64,000 bases of DNA. Source: an uncultured bacterium. Its GTDB lineage: Bacteria; Actinomycetota; Coriobacteriia; Coriobacteriales; Coriobacteriaceae. The translations under genes and the position numbers were made by a program. Location: positions 1 to 64,000 of the forward strand of contig CAJMPU010000012.1 of the NCBI GenBank assembly GCA_905215505.1, written 5' to 3'. Within the stretch, counting starts at the first letter, position 1. Each line of letters begins with the position of its first letter. This document shows positions 1 to 8,131 of the stretch, in pieces. The notes under the pieces were generated by a model, which was not told where the DNA came from, did no database searches, and saw nothing but the letters and a program-made list of their open reading frames with translations.

Positions 1-2070
1 GGGCAGCGACTCGCGCAGCGTCATATGCGCTTTCTGGTAGTCGGTCAGCGGTGCGCCGATCAGCTGCATGAGCTGGGTGGACAGGTAGTTGGTGGACAGG
101 TCGTCGGTCTCACTCGTCTGGTCGCAACCGGCAACGTCGTAGTTAGCCCAAATGATGTAGTCGGTCTGCCACAGGCGTTCCTGGTGCGTGGCATCATCCT
201 CGCCGGTAAACCACTTGTCGTTGAACTTGGACGGGAAGAACGGCTGATGGTCGCCCCAGAACACCACGACCACTTTGCGGTCGAGCTTGCTCAGGGCGTT
301 GAGGAAGTAGCGCAGCGCCTGGTCGGACTGCTCGATGCACGAGACATACTCGTCGACATCGGAGAGCGTACCGTCCTCGACGGTCTTGGCGTCCAGATCG
401 GTCGTGTCGATGTTGAGGTGCATCTGCTTATCTGCTGGCAGCAGGCCCGTGTCGTAGCCCGAGTGGTTCTGCATGGTCACATCGAAGATGAACTGCGGGT
501 CGGCGTTCTGGTCGAGCAGCTCCAGAATCTTGTCGTAGGTAGCCTGGTCGGTCACCATGCCGCGCAGGGTATCGGCGCCCTGGAAATCGTTGATGGACAG
601 GAACTGGTCAAAGCCAAAGTCCTTATAGACGTTCTCGCGGTTCCAGTTGGTGGCGTGGTTGGGGTGCATGGCCGTGGTGGAATAGCCGAGCGATTTGAAC
701 TGCTCTGCCAGGTTCCCGGTCGTCTCCATGTTGTAGATGGTGTAGGGGTACACGCCCGAACCCAGGTTGGCCATGGAGTTGCCGGTCATAAACTCAAACT
801 CGGTATTGGCGGTGCCGCCGCCGTAGGCACTCACGTAGAGCTTGCCGCGGCTGAGGCAGTTGGACAGGTTCTTAAAGTACTGCGGGCCCTCGTAGCCGGC
901 GCGCATGTTCTGGTAGATGGACAGGTCCGAGAAGGTCTCGTTCATGATGGCGATGACCGTGGGCTTCTCGCTGTCGAACTGCTCCTGGGCGGCGGCGCGC
1001 TCGTCGCTCTTGGCCGCGTCGGACTTGTCGTAGGCCTTGGCGTACTTTTTGAGCGTGGCCTTGGCATCGTCGACGGAGTAGTCGGCGGGTTTGGGCGGCT
1101 TGATGGACTGCGCCGCACTAATAAAGGCAGGCAGATAGCCCTCGCGCCAGTAGCTCTCGAGCGGGCGCCAGGTGTAGACGGTGATGCCGAGGGTGTTGTA
1201 GTAGTCGATGAGCGTGACATGCGCGGTCACGCCGCCCAGGCACAGCACCGCCACGAGCAGGTTGGTGAGCAGCATGCGCTTGGCGTTGGCGGCGCCCTTC
1301 TGACGGTGCGGTGCCACCAGGCCGGCGTACTCGCATAGCAGCATGGCGATGGCGGTAAAGCCCATGGACAGCACGCAGAACAGCGAGATGGAGAAGGTGT
1401 AGCCGTTGCCGGCGACCGCGGCGGCGGTGGAGATGGCCGAAAGGTCGCCCGGCTGGATGGGCATGGATTTAAACGTGATGACGAAGAACTCGGCAATGCC
1501 CAGGACAAAGAGGGCAAAGGCCAGGACTGCGGGGGCTGCGCCGTGGCGCTGGAATAGGAAGAACAAGCCGACCATGAGCACGGTGATGATGGCCCACTCG
1601 AGCAGGATGCACAGGGGGTAGACCCAGGTAAAGTCGTGGTTGGACGAGACCTCCATGCCCAGCAGCGCAAAGACGCCGGCGAGCAGCAGGCACAAGACGG
1701 CGGCGACGAGCGGTTTGCCCACAAAGGCGCCGCGCAGGCGGGCGAGCTTGCCGGTGGGGGCGGGGGCGTCGGGCGCGGCGAACGCAAAGACGCGCGGGGC
1801 GATGCGGTCGCGGGCGATGCTGGCCCAAGCGCATCCGGTGAGGATGGCATTGGTCAGGATGAGCATCACAAAGGCGAGCGGCTCGTTTTGGGCGACGAGG
1901 CCAATGGCGCCCCAAATGGTCAAAAAGAGCTGGAATAGGCCGAAGGCGACGCTCCACCCAAGAGCGCTTTTGGCAACGGTGCCCGACTGAGCGCGAATGG
2001 CCTTGGCCTCGCGCAAGACAAGGTAGACGGTCGCCGCAAGACCGACGAGCGAGATGGCGGCTGCGAACAT
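1..2070 (-). CDS. LTA synthase family membrane sulfatase, C-terminus cut by window edge
   Basis: Likely membrane-anchored phosphoglycerol transferase of the lipoteichoic-acid-synthase/sulfatase superfamily, moving glycerol-phosphate or similar groups onto a cell-envelope polymer outside the membrane. The N-terminal ~240 residues are several hydrophobic helices beginning MFAAAISLVGLAATVYLVL. The extracellular domain follows, with the nucleophile motif MNETFSD (Thr about residue 379) and the metal-binding FWGDHQPF near residue 605. The ATG at 2070 is preceded by AGGAG. The frame is open for 690 codons to base 1, so the C-terminus lies outside the window. It is transcribed divergently from the nitroreductase. 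The superfamily call is firm; the exact polymer is unknown. Confidence 0.85.
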   Translation of the reverse strand, partial: MFAAAISLVGLAATVYLVLREAKAIRAQSGTVAKSALGWSVAFGLFQLFLTIWGAIGLVAQNEPLAFVMLILTNAILTGCAWASIARDRIAPRVFAFAAPDAPAPTGKLARLRGAFVGKPLVAAVLCLLLAGVFALLGMEVSSNHDFTWVYPLCILLEWAIITVLMVGLFFLFQRHGAAPAVLAFALFVLGIAEFFVITFKSMPIQPGDLSAISTAAAVAGNGYTFSISLFCVLSMGFTAIAMLLCEYAGLVAPHRQKGAANAKRMLLTNLLVAVLCLGGVTAHVTLIDYYNTLGITVYTWRPLESYWREGYLPAFISAAQSIKPPKPADYSVDDAKATLKKYAKAYDKSDAAKSDERAAAQEQFDSEKPTVIAIMNETFSDLSIYQNMRAGYEGPQYFKNLSNCLSRGKLYVSAYGGGTANTEFEFMTGNSMANLGSGVYPYTIYNMETTGNLAEQFKSLGYSTTAMHPNHATNWNRENVYKDFGFDQFLSINDFQGADTLRGMVTDQATYDKILELLDQNADPQFIFDVTMQNHSGYDTGLLPADKQMHLNIDTTDLDAKTVEDGTLSDVDEYVSCIEQSDQALRYFLNALSKLDRKVVVVFWGDHQPFFPSKFNDKWFTGEDDATHQERLWQTDYIIWANYDVAGCDQTSETDDLSTNYLSTQLMQLIGAPLTDYQKAHMTLRESLP

Positions 2071-2283
2071 GCTGAGACTCCTCACAAAATAAAACCTACG
2101 AAAGCGGGGGTTTACCCGATTGTTACCAAGATATGCGCTGCATTTGGTGACTGCGCACAACAACCAGCCATATTAACGCGCACGCGTGGCGGTGTGGCGC
2201 AATGTAGTAGCGACCTGCGCGATAATGGACGGGAATTACACGGAAACGTAAAGGCTTCTTAAAGAATTAGCGAGGATGAGGCG

Positions 2284-3132
2284 ATGAACGAGCAGGTTTG
2301 CACCAAGGCTGTGGATACGCGTGGCTATCCGGTCGAGACCACGGGCAATGCGGTGCTGGACACGTTGGAGCACCGTTCCTCCACGCGCGCCTTCGCGCGT
2401 GATGACGACGACAGTCCCGTGGCGGTGACCGACGAGCAGCGTGCGGCGATTTTGCATGCGGCGAGTCGCGCGCCGTCGGCGGGCGCCATGATGATGTATT
2501 CCATCGTGAGCATTCGCGAGCAGGCTACGCTCGACCGTCTGGCTGACCTGTGCGACCACCAGCCCATGATCGCCAAGGCGCCCTGGGCACTTATATTTGT
2601 GGTCGACTATGCCAAGTGGATCGATCTGTTTGAGCACGTGGGCTGCTTTGAACCCGAGTTTGTCGAGCGCACGGGCAAGGCGCCCCGCCGCGCGCCGGGT
2701 CTGGGCGACTTTGCCATCGCGGCTCAGGATGCCGTGATCGCCGCGCAAAACGCCGTGGTTGCCGCCGAGGCCCTGGGGCTGGGGAGCTGCTATATCGGTG
2801 ATATCGTCGAGAATGCCGAGGAAGTGGCCGAGCTGCTCGATCTGCCGCCCTATACCATGCCGCTATCGATGCTCATCATCGGCACGCCCCGCAAGGAACG
2901 CCCGGCGATCGCGCATCCCGTGGTGAACCTGGTGCACGAGGAGCGCTATCGCCGCGCCGATACCGCGACCATGGACGCGCAGGTGGCCGAGATGGACGCG
3001 ATGTTCCGTCCGCATGCCCGCGAGGCAGGCGAGCGCGTCGTGGATATCTACACCCGCAAGCACACGAGCCCCTTTATGGCCGAGATGAGCCGCTCCATGG
3101 AGTGGTGGTTTAAAAACTGGCTCGGAAAATGA
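2284..3132 (+). CDS. nitroreductase family FMN oxidoreductase
   Basis: FMN-dependent NAD(P)H oxidoreductase of the nitroreductase fold, 282 residues, cytoplasmic. The typical N-terminal flavin-contact motif HRSSTRAF is near residue 31, followed by ASRAPSAGAMMMYS, and a second conserved block AAEALGLGSCYIGDI lies mid-protein. About 60 extra C-terminal residues, rich in charge and ending MEWWFKNWLGK, follow the core domain, longer than the usual 170-220 residue enzymes. A GAGG ribosome site precedes the ATG. The physiological substrate cannot be read from sequence. The gene appears monocistronic; a 33-bp palindrome starts two bases after its stop codon. Confidence 0.88.
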   Translation: MNEQVCTKAVDTRGYPVETTGNAVLDTLEHRSSTRAFARDDDDSPVAVTDEQRAAILHAASRAPSAGAMMMYSIVSIREQATLDRLADLCDHQPMIAKAPWALIFVVDYAKWIDLFEHVGCFEPEFVERTGKAPRRAPGLGDFAIAAQDAVIAAQNAVVAAEALGLGSCYIGDIVENAEEVAELLDLPPYTMPLSMLIIGTPRKERPAIAHPVVNLVHEERYRRADTATMDAQVAEMDAMFRPHAREAGERVVDIYTRKHTSPFMAEMSRSMEWWFKNWLGK

Positions 3133-3134
3133 CG

Positions 3135-3167
3135 AATGTGACAAGGGGACAGTCCCTTTGTCACATT
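3135..3167. repeat. family A 33-bp palindrome (copy 1)
   Basis: Arms AATGTGACAAAGGGAC and its reverse complement around one central A, with one mismatch in this copy. It begins two bases after the nitroreductase stop. The same sequence recurs at 16617, 28905, 40164, 45061, 46534 and 53132. No T-run follows, so it is not a standard intrinsic terminator. Confidence 0.9.
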
Positions 3168-3249
3168 CCATATCGCCGCGGTAGCCTAAAGACTGTATAA
3201 ATCTTTATCTAGCTGGGAAAACAGTGCATTAAAACATGGGCCGATTACC

Positions 3250-3255
3250 TATAAT
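3250..3255 (+). promoter_or_regulatory. possible -10 box for kup
   Basis: A perfect TATAAT lies 36 bases upstream of the kup ATG. No convincing -35 hexamer stands 16-18 bases before it, so the assignment is tentative. Confidence 0.3.
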
Positions 3256-3290
3256 CCCTTCGAACATTAAAGTTGGGAGGAAACCGGCTT

Positions 3291-5318
3291 ATGGAACAAA
3301 AGGCCAAGGAGGCAGCCTCGCACGCTGCGATTCCTGTGAGCATCTCGGCGATGCTCGTCACGCTGGGCGTGGTGTACGGCGATATCGGCACCAGCCCCAT
3401 GTATGTAACCAAGGCGCTCGTTGCCGGCAACGGCGGCATCGGAAGCGTCACGGAGGAGTTCGTGCTCGGCGCGCTCTCCCTTGTCGTGTGGACGGTCACG
3501 CTGCTGACCACCATCAAGTATGTGCTCATCTCGCTGCGCGCCGATAACCATGGTGAGGGCGGCATCTTTGCCCTGTACAGCCTGGTCAAGCGCTGCGGTA
3601 AGTGGCTTATCATCCCCGCCATGCTGGGTGGCGCCGCGCTGCTCGCCGACGGTATCCTGACGCCGGCCGTTACCGTTACCACGGCCATCGAGGGCCTGCG
3701 CACCATCCCGGCGGTCCATGCCGTGCTGGGCGATGACCAGGGTCGCGTCGTCGCCATTACGCTCGCCATCATCATCGTGCTCTTCTTGGTGCAGCGCATC
3801 GGTACGGCCAAGATCGGTCACGCCTTTGGCCCCATCATGACGCTGTGGTTCCTGTTCTTGGGCGGTACGGGTCTGTTCTTTGTCCTCCAGCACCCCGCCG
3901 TGCTGCTGTGCCTCAACCCGGTGCGCGGCATCGCCTTTTTGCTGAGCCCCAACAACCATGCGGGCATCATGATTCTGGGCAGCTGCTTCCTCGCCACCAC
4001 CGGCGCCGAGGCGCTCTACTCCGACATGGGCCACGTCGGCCGCGGCAACATCTACGCTACCTGGCCGTTCGTTAAGTGCTGCCTGCTGCTTTCCTATATG
4101 GGCCAGGGCGCTTGGCTTATGAACAACGCTGCCAACCCCGAGCTCATGGGCATTGCCGACCTCAACCCGTTCTACCAGATGCTCGCCCCGGGCCTGCGCC
4201 CGTTTGCCGTCGGCCTTTCCACCGTCGCGGCCATCATTGCCTCGCAGGCGCTCATCACCGGCGCATTCTCGCTGGTGTCCGAGGCCAGCCGTCTGGACCT
4301 CATGCCGCACATGCAGGTCTTCTACCCTGCCGAGACCAAGGGCCAGCTCTACATCCCCATGGTCAACAACGTCATGCTTGTCGGCTGCGTCATCGTGGTG
4401 CTGCTGTTCCAGAACTCGGCGCATATGGAAGCCGCCTACGGCCTTGCCATTACGCTGACTATGATGTGCACCACGCTGCTGCTCTTCTTCTACCTGCACG
4501 AGGAGCGCAAGCTCAAGGTCGCGCCGTGGATCTTCGCGGCCTTCTTCCTTTTGCTCGAAGGCTTCTTCTTCGTGAGCTCGCTCACCAAGTTCTTCCACGG
4601 CGGCTATTTCACCATCCTCATGGCCGCGCTCATCATGGGTATCATGGTGTGCTGGTACAACGGTACGGCTGTTGAGCAGCGCCAGTTTACGCTGCTGCCG
4701 CTGCGCAGCTACCTGCCGCAGCTCAAGCGCCTGCGCGATGACGATCGCTACGAGCGCCTGAGCGACAACATCGTGTACCTGACCAAGGACACCCATACCG
4801 ACTACATCGACCGCGACATCGTCTACTCGATCTTGGACAAGCATCCCAAGCGCGCTCGCGCCTGGTGGTTCGTGAATGTCGAGACCATGGACGAGCCGCA
4901 TACCTTTGCCTATTCGGTCGAGACGTTCGGCACCGACTACGTGTTCCGCGTGCATCTGTACCTGGGCTACAAGATCAACCAGCGCGTCAATGCCTACCTG
5001 CGTCAGGTCGTTCAGGACCTGGCTGCCACCGGCGAGCTGCCGCCGCAGACGCATGACTACTCGGTCTACAAGGACCCGGGTAACATCGGCACGTTCAAGT
5101 TCGTCCTGATCCGTAAGCTTCTGGCGCCCGAGAGCGACGTGGAGCCGAGCGAGCGTACGGCCATCACGCTCAAGTACATCATCCGCCGCGCCGCCGGCAC
5201 GCCCGCGCGTTGGTACGGCCTGGAGAACTCCAACGTGAGCTTTGAGTACGTGCCGCTGTTCACCAAGTTCAAGGCCGTGAACAAGATGCAGCGCCTGGCC
5301 CCCAACGAGCGGCCGTAG
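3291..5318 (+). CDS. kup: Kup-type potassium uptake permease
   Basis: Low-affinity, proton-coupled K+ importer of the KUP/HAK/KT family in the cytoplasmic membrane, 675 residues. The family signature GVVYGDIGTSPMY is in the first membrane helix, about 12 hydrophobic segments follow to near residue 460, and a hydrophilic C-terminal domain of ~200 residues completes the usual length. The ATG at 3291 is chosen because GGGAGG sits ten bases upstream; an in-frame TTG at 3273 overlaps that site and is unlikely. Its neighbours downstream are a small membrane protein and a KdpD/KdpE-like pair, suggesting a K+ homeostasis locus. No kdpFABC genes are in the window. Confidence 0.95.
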   Translation: MEQKAKEAASHAAIPVSISAMLVTLGVVYGDIGTSPMYVTKALVAGNGGIGSVTEEFVLGALSLVVWTVTLLTTIKYVLISLRADNHGEGGIFALYSLVKRCGKWLIIPAMLGGAALLADGILTPAVTVTTAIEGLRTIPAVHAVLGDDQGRVVAITLAIIIVLFLVQRIGTAKIGHAFGPIMTLWFLFLGGTGLFFVLQHPAVLLCLNPVRGIAFLLSPNNHAGIMILGSCFLATTGAEALYSDMGHVGRGNIYATWPFVKCCLLLSYMGQGAWLMNNAANPELMGIADLNPFYQMLAPGLRPFAVGLSTVAAIIASQALITGAFSLVSEASRLDLMPHMQVFYPAETKGQLYIPMVNNVMLVGCVIVVLLFQNSAHMEAAYGLAITLTMMCTTLLLFFYLHEERKLKVAPWIFAAFFLLLEGFFFVSSLTKFFHGGYFTILMAALIMGIMVCWYNGTAVEQRQFTLLPLRSYLPQLKRLRDDDRYERLSDNIVYLTKDTHTDYIDRDIVYSILDKHPKRARAWWFVNVETMDEPHTFAYSVETFGTDYVFRVHLYLGYKINQRVNAYLRQVVQDLAATGELPPQTHDYSVYKDPGNIGTFKFVLIRKLLAPESDVEPSERTAITLKYIIRRAAGTPARWYGLENSNVSFEYVPLFTKFKAVNKMQRLAPNERP

Positions 5319-5387
5319 TCGACGCTTGAGGTTTGGCTGCGAACGGGCAGGCTTGTATTGATGGGGATTAAGTCCTGGGAGGAAACC

Positions 5388-5582
5388 ATGGATGCAAAGG
5401 TGCTTGACGGTTGCGATTTTGCGACTGAGCTGGTGCGTGAGGCGCGCGTCGATGCCGCCGAAGATCGGTTCTTTACGAATCGTGCCAACATGGACATGGC
5501 CGACCGCGTGATCTCGATCGTGGTGACGGTGCTTGTCGCGGCGTGCGTTTGCGCGCTGCTCGCGCACGTGCTGTTTGTCTAA
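5388..5582 (+). CDS. small single-pass membrane protein, hypothetical
   Basis: A 64-residue protein with an acidic, soluble N-terminal half and one C-terminal hydrophobic helix (VISIVVTVLVAACVCALLAH). GGGAGG stands seven bases before the ATG. It lies 69 bases after kup and ahead of the sensor kinase gene, so it could be a Kup accessory or a kinase partner, but nothing in the sequence proves this. I do not recognise the family. Confidence 0.6.
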   Translation: MDAKVLDGCDFATELVREARVDAAEDRFFTNRANMDMADRVISIVVTVLVAACVCALLAHVLFV

Positions 5583-5628
5583 CGAACGCAGCTTGCAAAG
5601 GCTATACACTTGGAACCACCACAAGGGA

Positions 5629-5673
5629 AACCACCACATAGGTGCCTGTCCCTTTGTGGTGGTTTTTGTTTTT
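5629..5673 (+). terminator. intrinsic terminator after kup unit
   Basis: Ten-base-pair stem AACCACCACA/TGTGGTGGTT followed by TTTTTGTTTTT. The loop carries GGTGCCTGTCCCTTTG, related to the family A repeat, so this terminator may derive from it. A second copy of the left arm lies at 5614. Confidence 0.7.
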
Positions 5674-5693
5674 GAGAGAGGGGCGGGGCACTG

Positions 5694-7319
5694 ATGGACG
5701 TCCGTACGGACGGCGATATTGCCGATAGCTTTTGGTGGCGGCGCACAACGCTGACGCGCCGCACTCCTCTGTATGACGCTTGCGTATCGGTGGGGCTGTT
5801 GGTCGCGGCGACGATTGTGGGTGCGCTGCTCGACCATCCGGGTCTCGCGCCGAGCATCATGATCGTCTATGTGTTCGCCGTTCAGCTGTGCGCATTCTTT
5901 ACCTGGAGTCGCCTGTATTGCTTGCTGAGCTCGGCTGCCGCCGTGGCGCTCTACAACTTCTTGTTTGTCGACCCGCGCTACTCGCTGTCGCTTATCGACC
6001 GCGTCTATCCCGGCATGTTCTTCATCATGTTTATGGTCTCGCTTGTGTCGAGCTCGATTGCGTTGGCCCTGCGCCGTGCCTTGGCACAGGCTGCCGCCAG
6101 CGACCGCCGCACGCATATGGTGCTCGAGACCAACCGCATGCTGCAGCGGTGCGCCGATCAGCAACAGATTGTCCATGCCATGGCAACGCAGCTGGCGCGT
6201 CTTTCGGGCTGTCCGGTCGTGTGGTACAGCGCCGACGCCGAGGGCGATGACCTGCTGCCGCGTGCGACATACACGGCCGTGGGCGATGCCGCGCCGGTGC
6301 ATGAACTGGCGCGGCAGATGCCGCCGCGGCTCTCGGCGTCCGCCTATGTGGGAACGCCGCTCGATGCCACCTATGGCGGCTCGGCGTTTTATGGCATCTA
6401 CCTGACGGTTCGCACAGGCGACGGCTTCGCGCGCTCGGGCGACCCCGCCTCGGTGGTGGGCGTGCTGGCTATCGTTGCCGAGCCCGACGTGCTGACGCAT
6501 GAGGAGCGGACGCTTGCCGATGCCATCGTGAGCGAAGGCGAGCTGGCGCTCGACCGCGCCCGCGCCATGGAGGCCCGCGAGGAGGCGGCGGTGCTCGCCA
6601 AAAACGAACAGCTGCGCGCCAACCTGCTGCGCTCCATCTCGCATGATCTGCGCACGCCGCTTACCAGTATTTCGGGTAATGCCGACGTGCTGCTCGACCA
6701 GGGCTCGACCGGCACCGCCGTGCTCGATGCCCAGACGCGCCGCGGCCTGCTTCTATCCATTCGCTCGGATGCGCTGTGGCTCAACGCCACCGTCGAGAAT
6801 CTGCTCGCCATCACCAAGCTCGAGGGCGGAGGCATGCGTCTGTCGACTACGCTCGAGCTCATGGACGATATCGTCGAGGAGGCGCTGCGCCACGTGAACC
6901 CTGCCGTGCGCGAGCACGACCTTAAGGTGGTGGCGTGCGATGAGCCGGCGCTCGTCAACGTCGATGCACGCCTGATGGTGCAGCTGGTGGTCAATCTGGT
7001 GAACAACGCCATCACCTATACGCCCGCGGGCTCGCATATCATGATTTCGATTAGCGTCGACGATGGACGCGTGGCGTGCTCGGTGGCCGATGATGGTCCG
7101 GGCATCGCACCCGAGGATCGCGAGCGGATCTTCGAGTCGTTCTATACCGCCAACCATGGTCTGGCCGACAGCCACCGCAGCGTTGGCCTGGGTCTTTCGC
7201 TCTGCCGTTCCATTGCGTTGGCACATGGCGGTAGCATAGAGGTTGCCGCGGCGGACCCGCACGGTTCGGTCTTTACGATTGAACTTCCCGCCGCCGACGT
7301 TTCGTTTGATAAGGAGTAG
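5694..7319 (+). CDS. kdpD: KdpD-like sensor histidine kinase lacking the N-terminal KdpD/USP region
   Basis: Membrane sensor kinase, 541 residues. Four hydrophobic segments (about 25-125, DUF4118 type) are followed by a GAF-like region, a HisKA dimerisation helix with phospho-acceptor His317 in SISHDLRTPL, and a HATPase domain with N box NNAITYTP (~437), DGPGI (~465) and GLGLSL (~498). Classical KdpD is about 900 residues and begins with a KdpD and universal-stress domain; both are absent here and the protein starts just before the membrane region. It is followed four bases later by its response regulator. It probably senses K+ or turgor-related signals; which promoter the pair controls is unknown. 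Confidence 0.88.
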   Translation: MDVRTDGDIADSFWWRRTTLTRRTPLYDACVSVGLLVAATIVGALLDHPGLAPSIMIVYVFAVQLCAFFTWSRLYCLLSSAAAVALYNFLFVDPRYSLSLIDRVYPGMFFIMFMVSLVSSSIALALRRALAQAAASDRRTHMVLETNRMLQRCADQQQIVHAMATQLARLSGCPVVWYSADAEGDDLLPRATYTAVGDAAPVHELARQMPPRLSASAYVGTPLDATYGGSAFYGIYLTVRTGDGFARSGDPASVVGVLAIVAEPDVLTHEERTLADAIVSEGELALDRARAMEAREEAAVLAKNEQLRANLLRSISHDLRTPLTSISGNADVLLDQGSTGTAVLDAQTRRGLLLSIRSDALWLNATVENLLAITKLEGGGMRLSTTLELMDDIVEEALRHVNPAVREHDLKVVACDEPALVNVDARLMVQLVVNLVNNAITYTPAGSHIMISISVDDGRVACSVADDGPGIAPEDRERIFESFYTANHGLADSHRSVGLGLSLCRSIALAHGGSIEVAAADPHGSVFTIELPAADVSFDKE

Positions 7320-7323
7320 CGCT

Positions 7324-8037
7324 GTGCCGAACTCTGCCGTAAAACCGCTCATCTTGGTCGTTGAGGACGACCCCGCCGTTCGCAATCTTATTGTTGCCGC
7401 GCTCGAGGCGCACGGCTTGCGCCATATGGCTGTGGAGACCGCCCATGCCGCCATCGCCGCCGCCTCATCGCAGGCGCCGAGCATTGTGCTGCTCGATCTG
7501 GGCCTGCCCGATATGGACGGCGTCAAGGTGGTGGAGTCGGTGCGCGCATGGTCGGGCATGCCGATTATCGTGGTCTCGGCGCGCAGCGAGGATGCGGACA
7601 AAATCCGCGCGCTCGATGCCGGTGCCGACGACTATCTGACCAAGCCGTTTTCGGTCGAGGAACTGCTCGCGCGCATTCGCACGACGCTCAGGCGCCTTTC
7701 GTATGCGCAGACGGGCGGCGTTGTCTCCGAGGGCTCGTTCGATACCGGTGAGCTGCATATCGATTTTGATGCCGGCATCGCCACGATGGATGGCGAGGAA
7801 CTGCATCTGACGCCGATCGAGTATAAGCTCTTGTGCTTGCTGGCGCACAACGCCGACAAGGTGCTCACGCACCAGTTTATCCTGCACGAGATTTGGGGCA
7901 CGGCGACCAAGAGCGACCTGGCGAGCCTGCGTGTCTTTATGGGCACGTTGCGTAAGAAGATCGAGTCCGACCCCGCGCATCCGCGCTATATCCAGACGCA
8001 CGTGGGTATCGGCTATCGCCTGGTCATCCAAGGCTAG
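7324..8037 (+). CDS. kdpE: KdpE-like OmpR/PhoB-family response regulator
   Basis: Two-component DNA-binding regulator of 237 residues. The receiver domain has the acidic pair in VVEDDP, phospho-acceptor Asp58 in LLDLGLPDMDG and the conserved Lys in LTKPFS. The C-terminal winged helix contains LTPIEYKLLCLLAHN and ends with the KdpE-type VGIGYRLV. The start is a GTG preceded by AAGGAG, which overlaps the end of the kinase gene, implying translational coupling. With kup upstream the pair probably regulates potassium uptake, but no kdp structural genes are visible nearby. Confidence 0.9.
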   Translation: MPNSAVKPLILVVEDDPAVRNLIVAALEAHGLRHMAVETAHAAIAAASSQAPSIVLLDLGLPDMDGVKVVESVRAWSGMPIIVVSARSEDADKIRALDAGADDYLTKPFSVEELLARIRTTLRRLSYAQTGGVVSEGSFDTGELHIDFDAGIATMDGEELHLTPIEYKLLCLLAHNADKVLTHQFILHEIWGTATKSDLASLRVFMGTLRKKIESDPAHPRYIQTHVGIGYRLVIQG

Positions 8038-8061
8038 ATCGCCAACCACCATCCTAATATG

Positions 8062-8128
8062 AGTTGCGGTGAAATACGGTCTTAATTTGCCTAATTCCAG
8101 GCAAAACAGTCCGTATTCCACCGCAACT
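8062..8128. terminator. nested hairpin between convergent genes
   Basis: An 18-base arm AGTTGCGGTGAAATACGG pairs with its near-perfect complement at 8111-8128. Inside it is a second hairpin TTTGCCT/AGGCAAA. It lies between the converging kdpE-like and rlmKL genes and probably ends transcription from the left; TTTGTT follows on the plus strand. It may also be a dispersed repeat. Confidence 0.55.
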
Positions 8129-8131
8129 TTG

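Noticed and set aside
3168..3290. c-di-AMP (ydaO-type) riboswitch before kup
   Set aside because: Only about 120 bases available and I cannot see the conserved motif blocks.
3267..6644. Very long open frame on the minus strand (1125 codons) across kup and the kinase gene
   Set aside because: Antisense to clear family genes, no ribosome site and low-complexity His/Arg/Gln/Glu composition typical of high-GC shadow frames.
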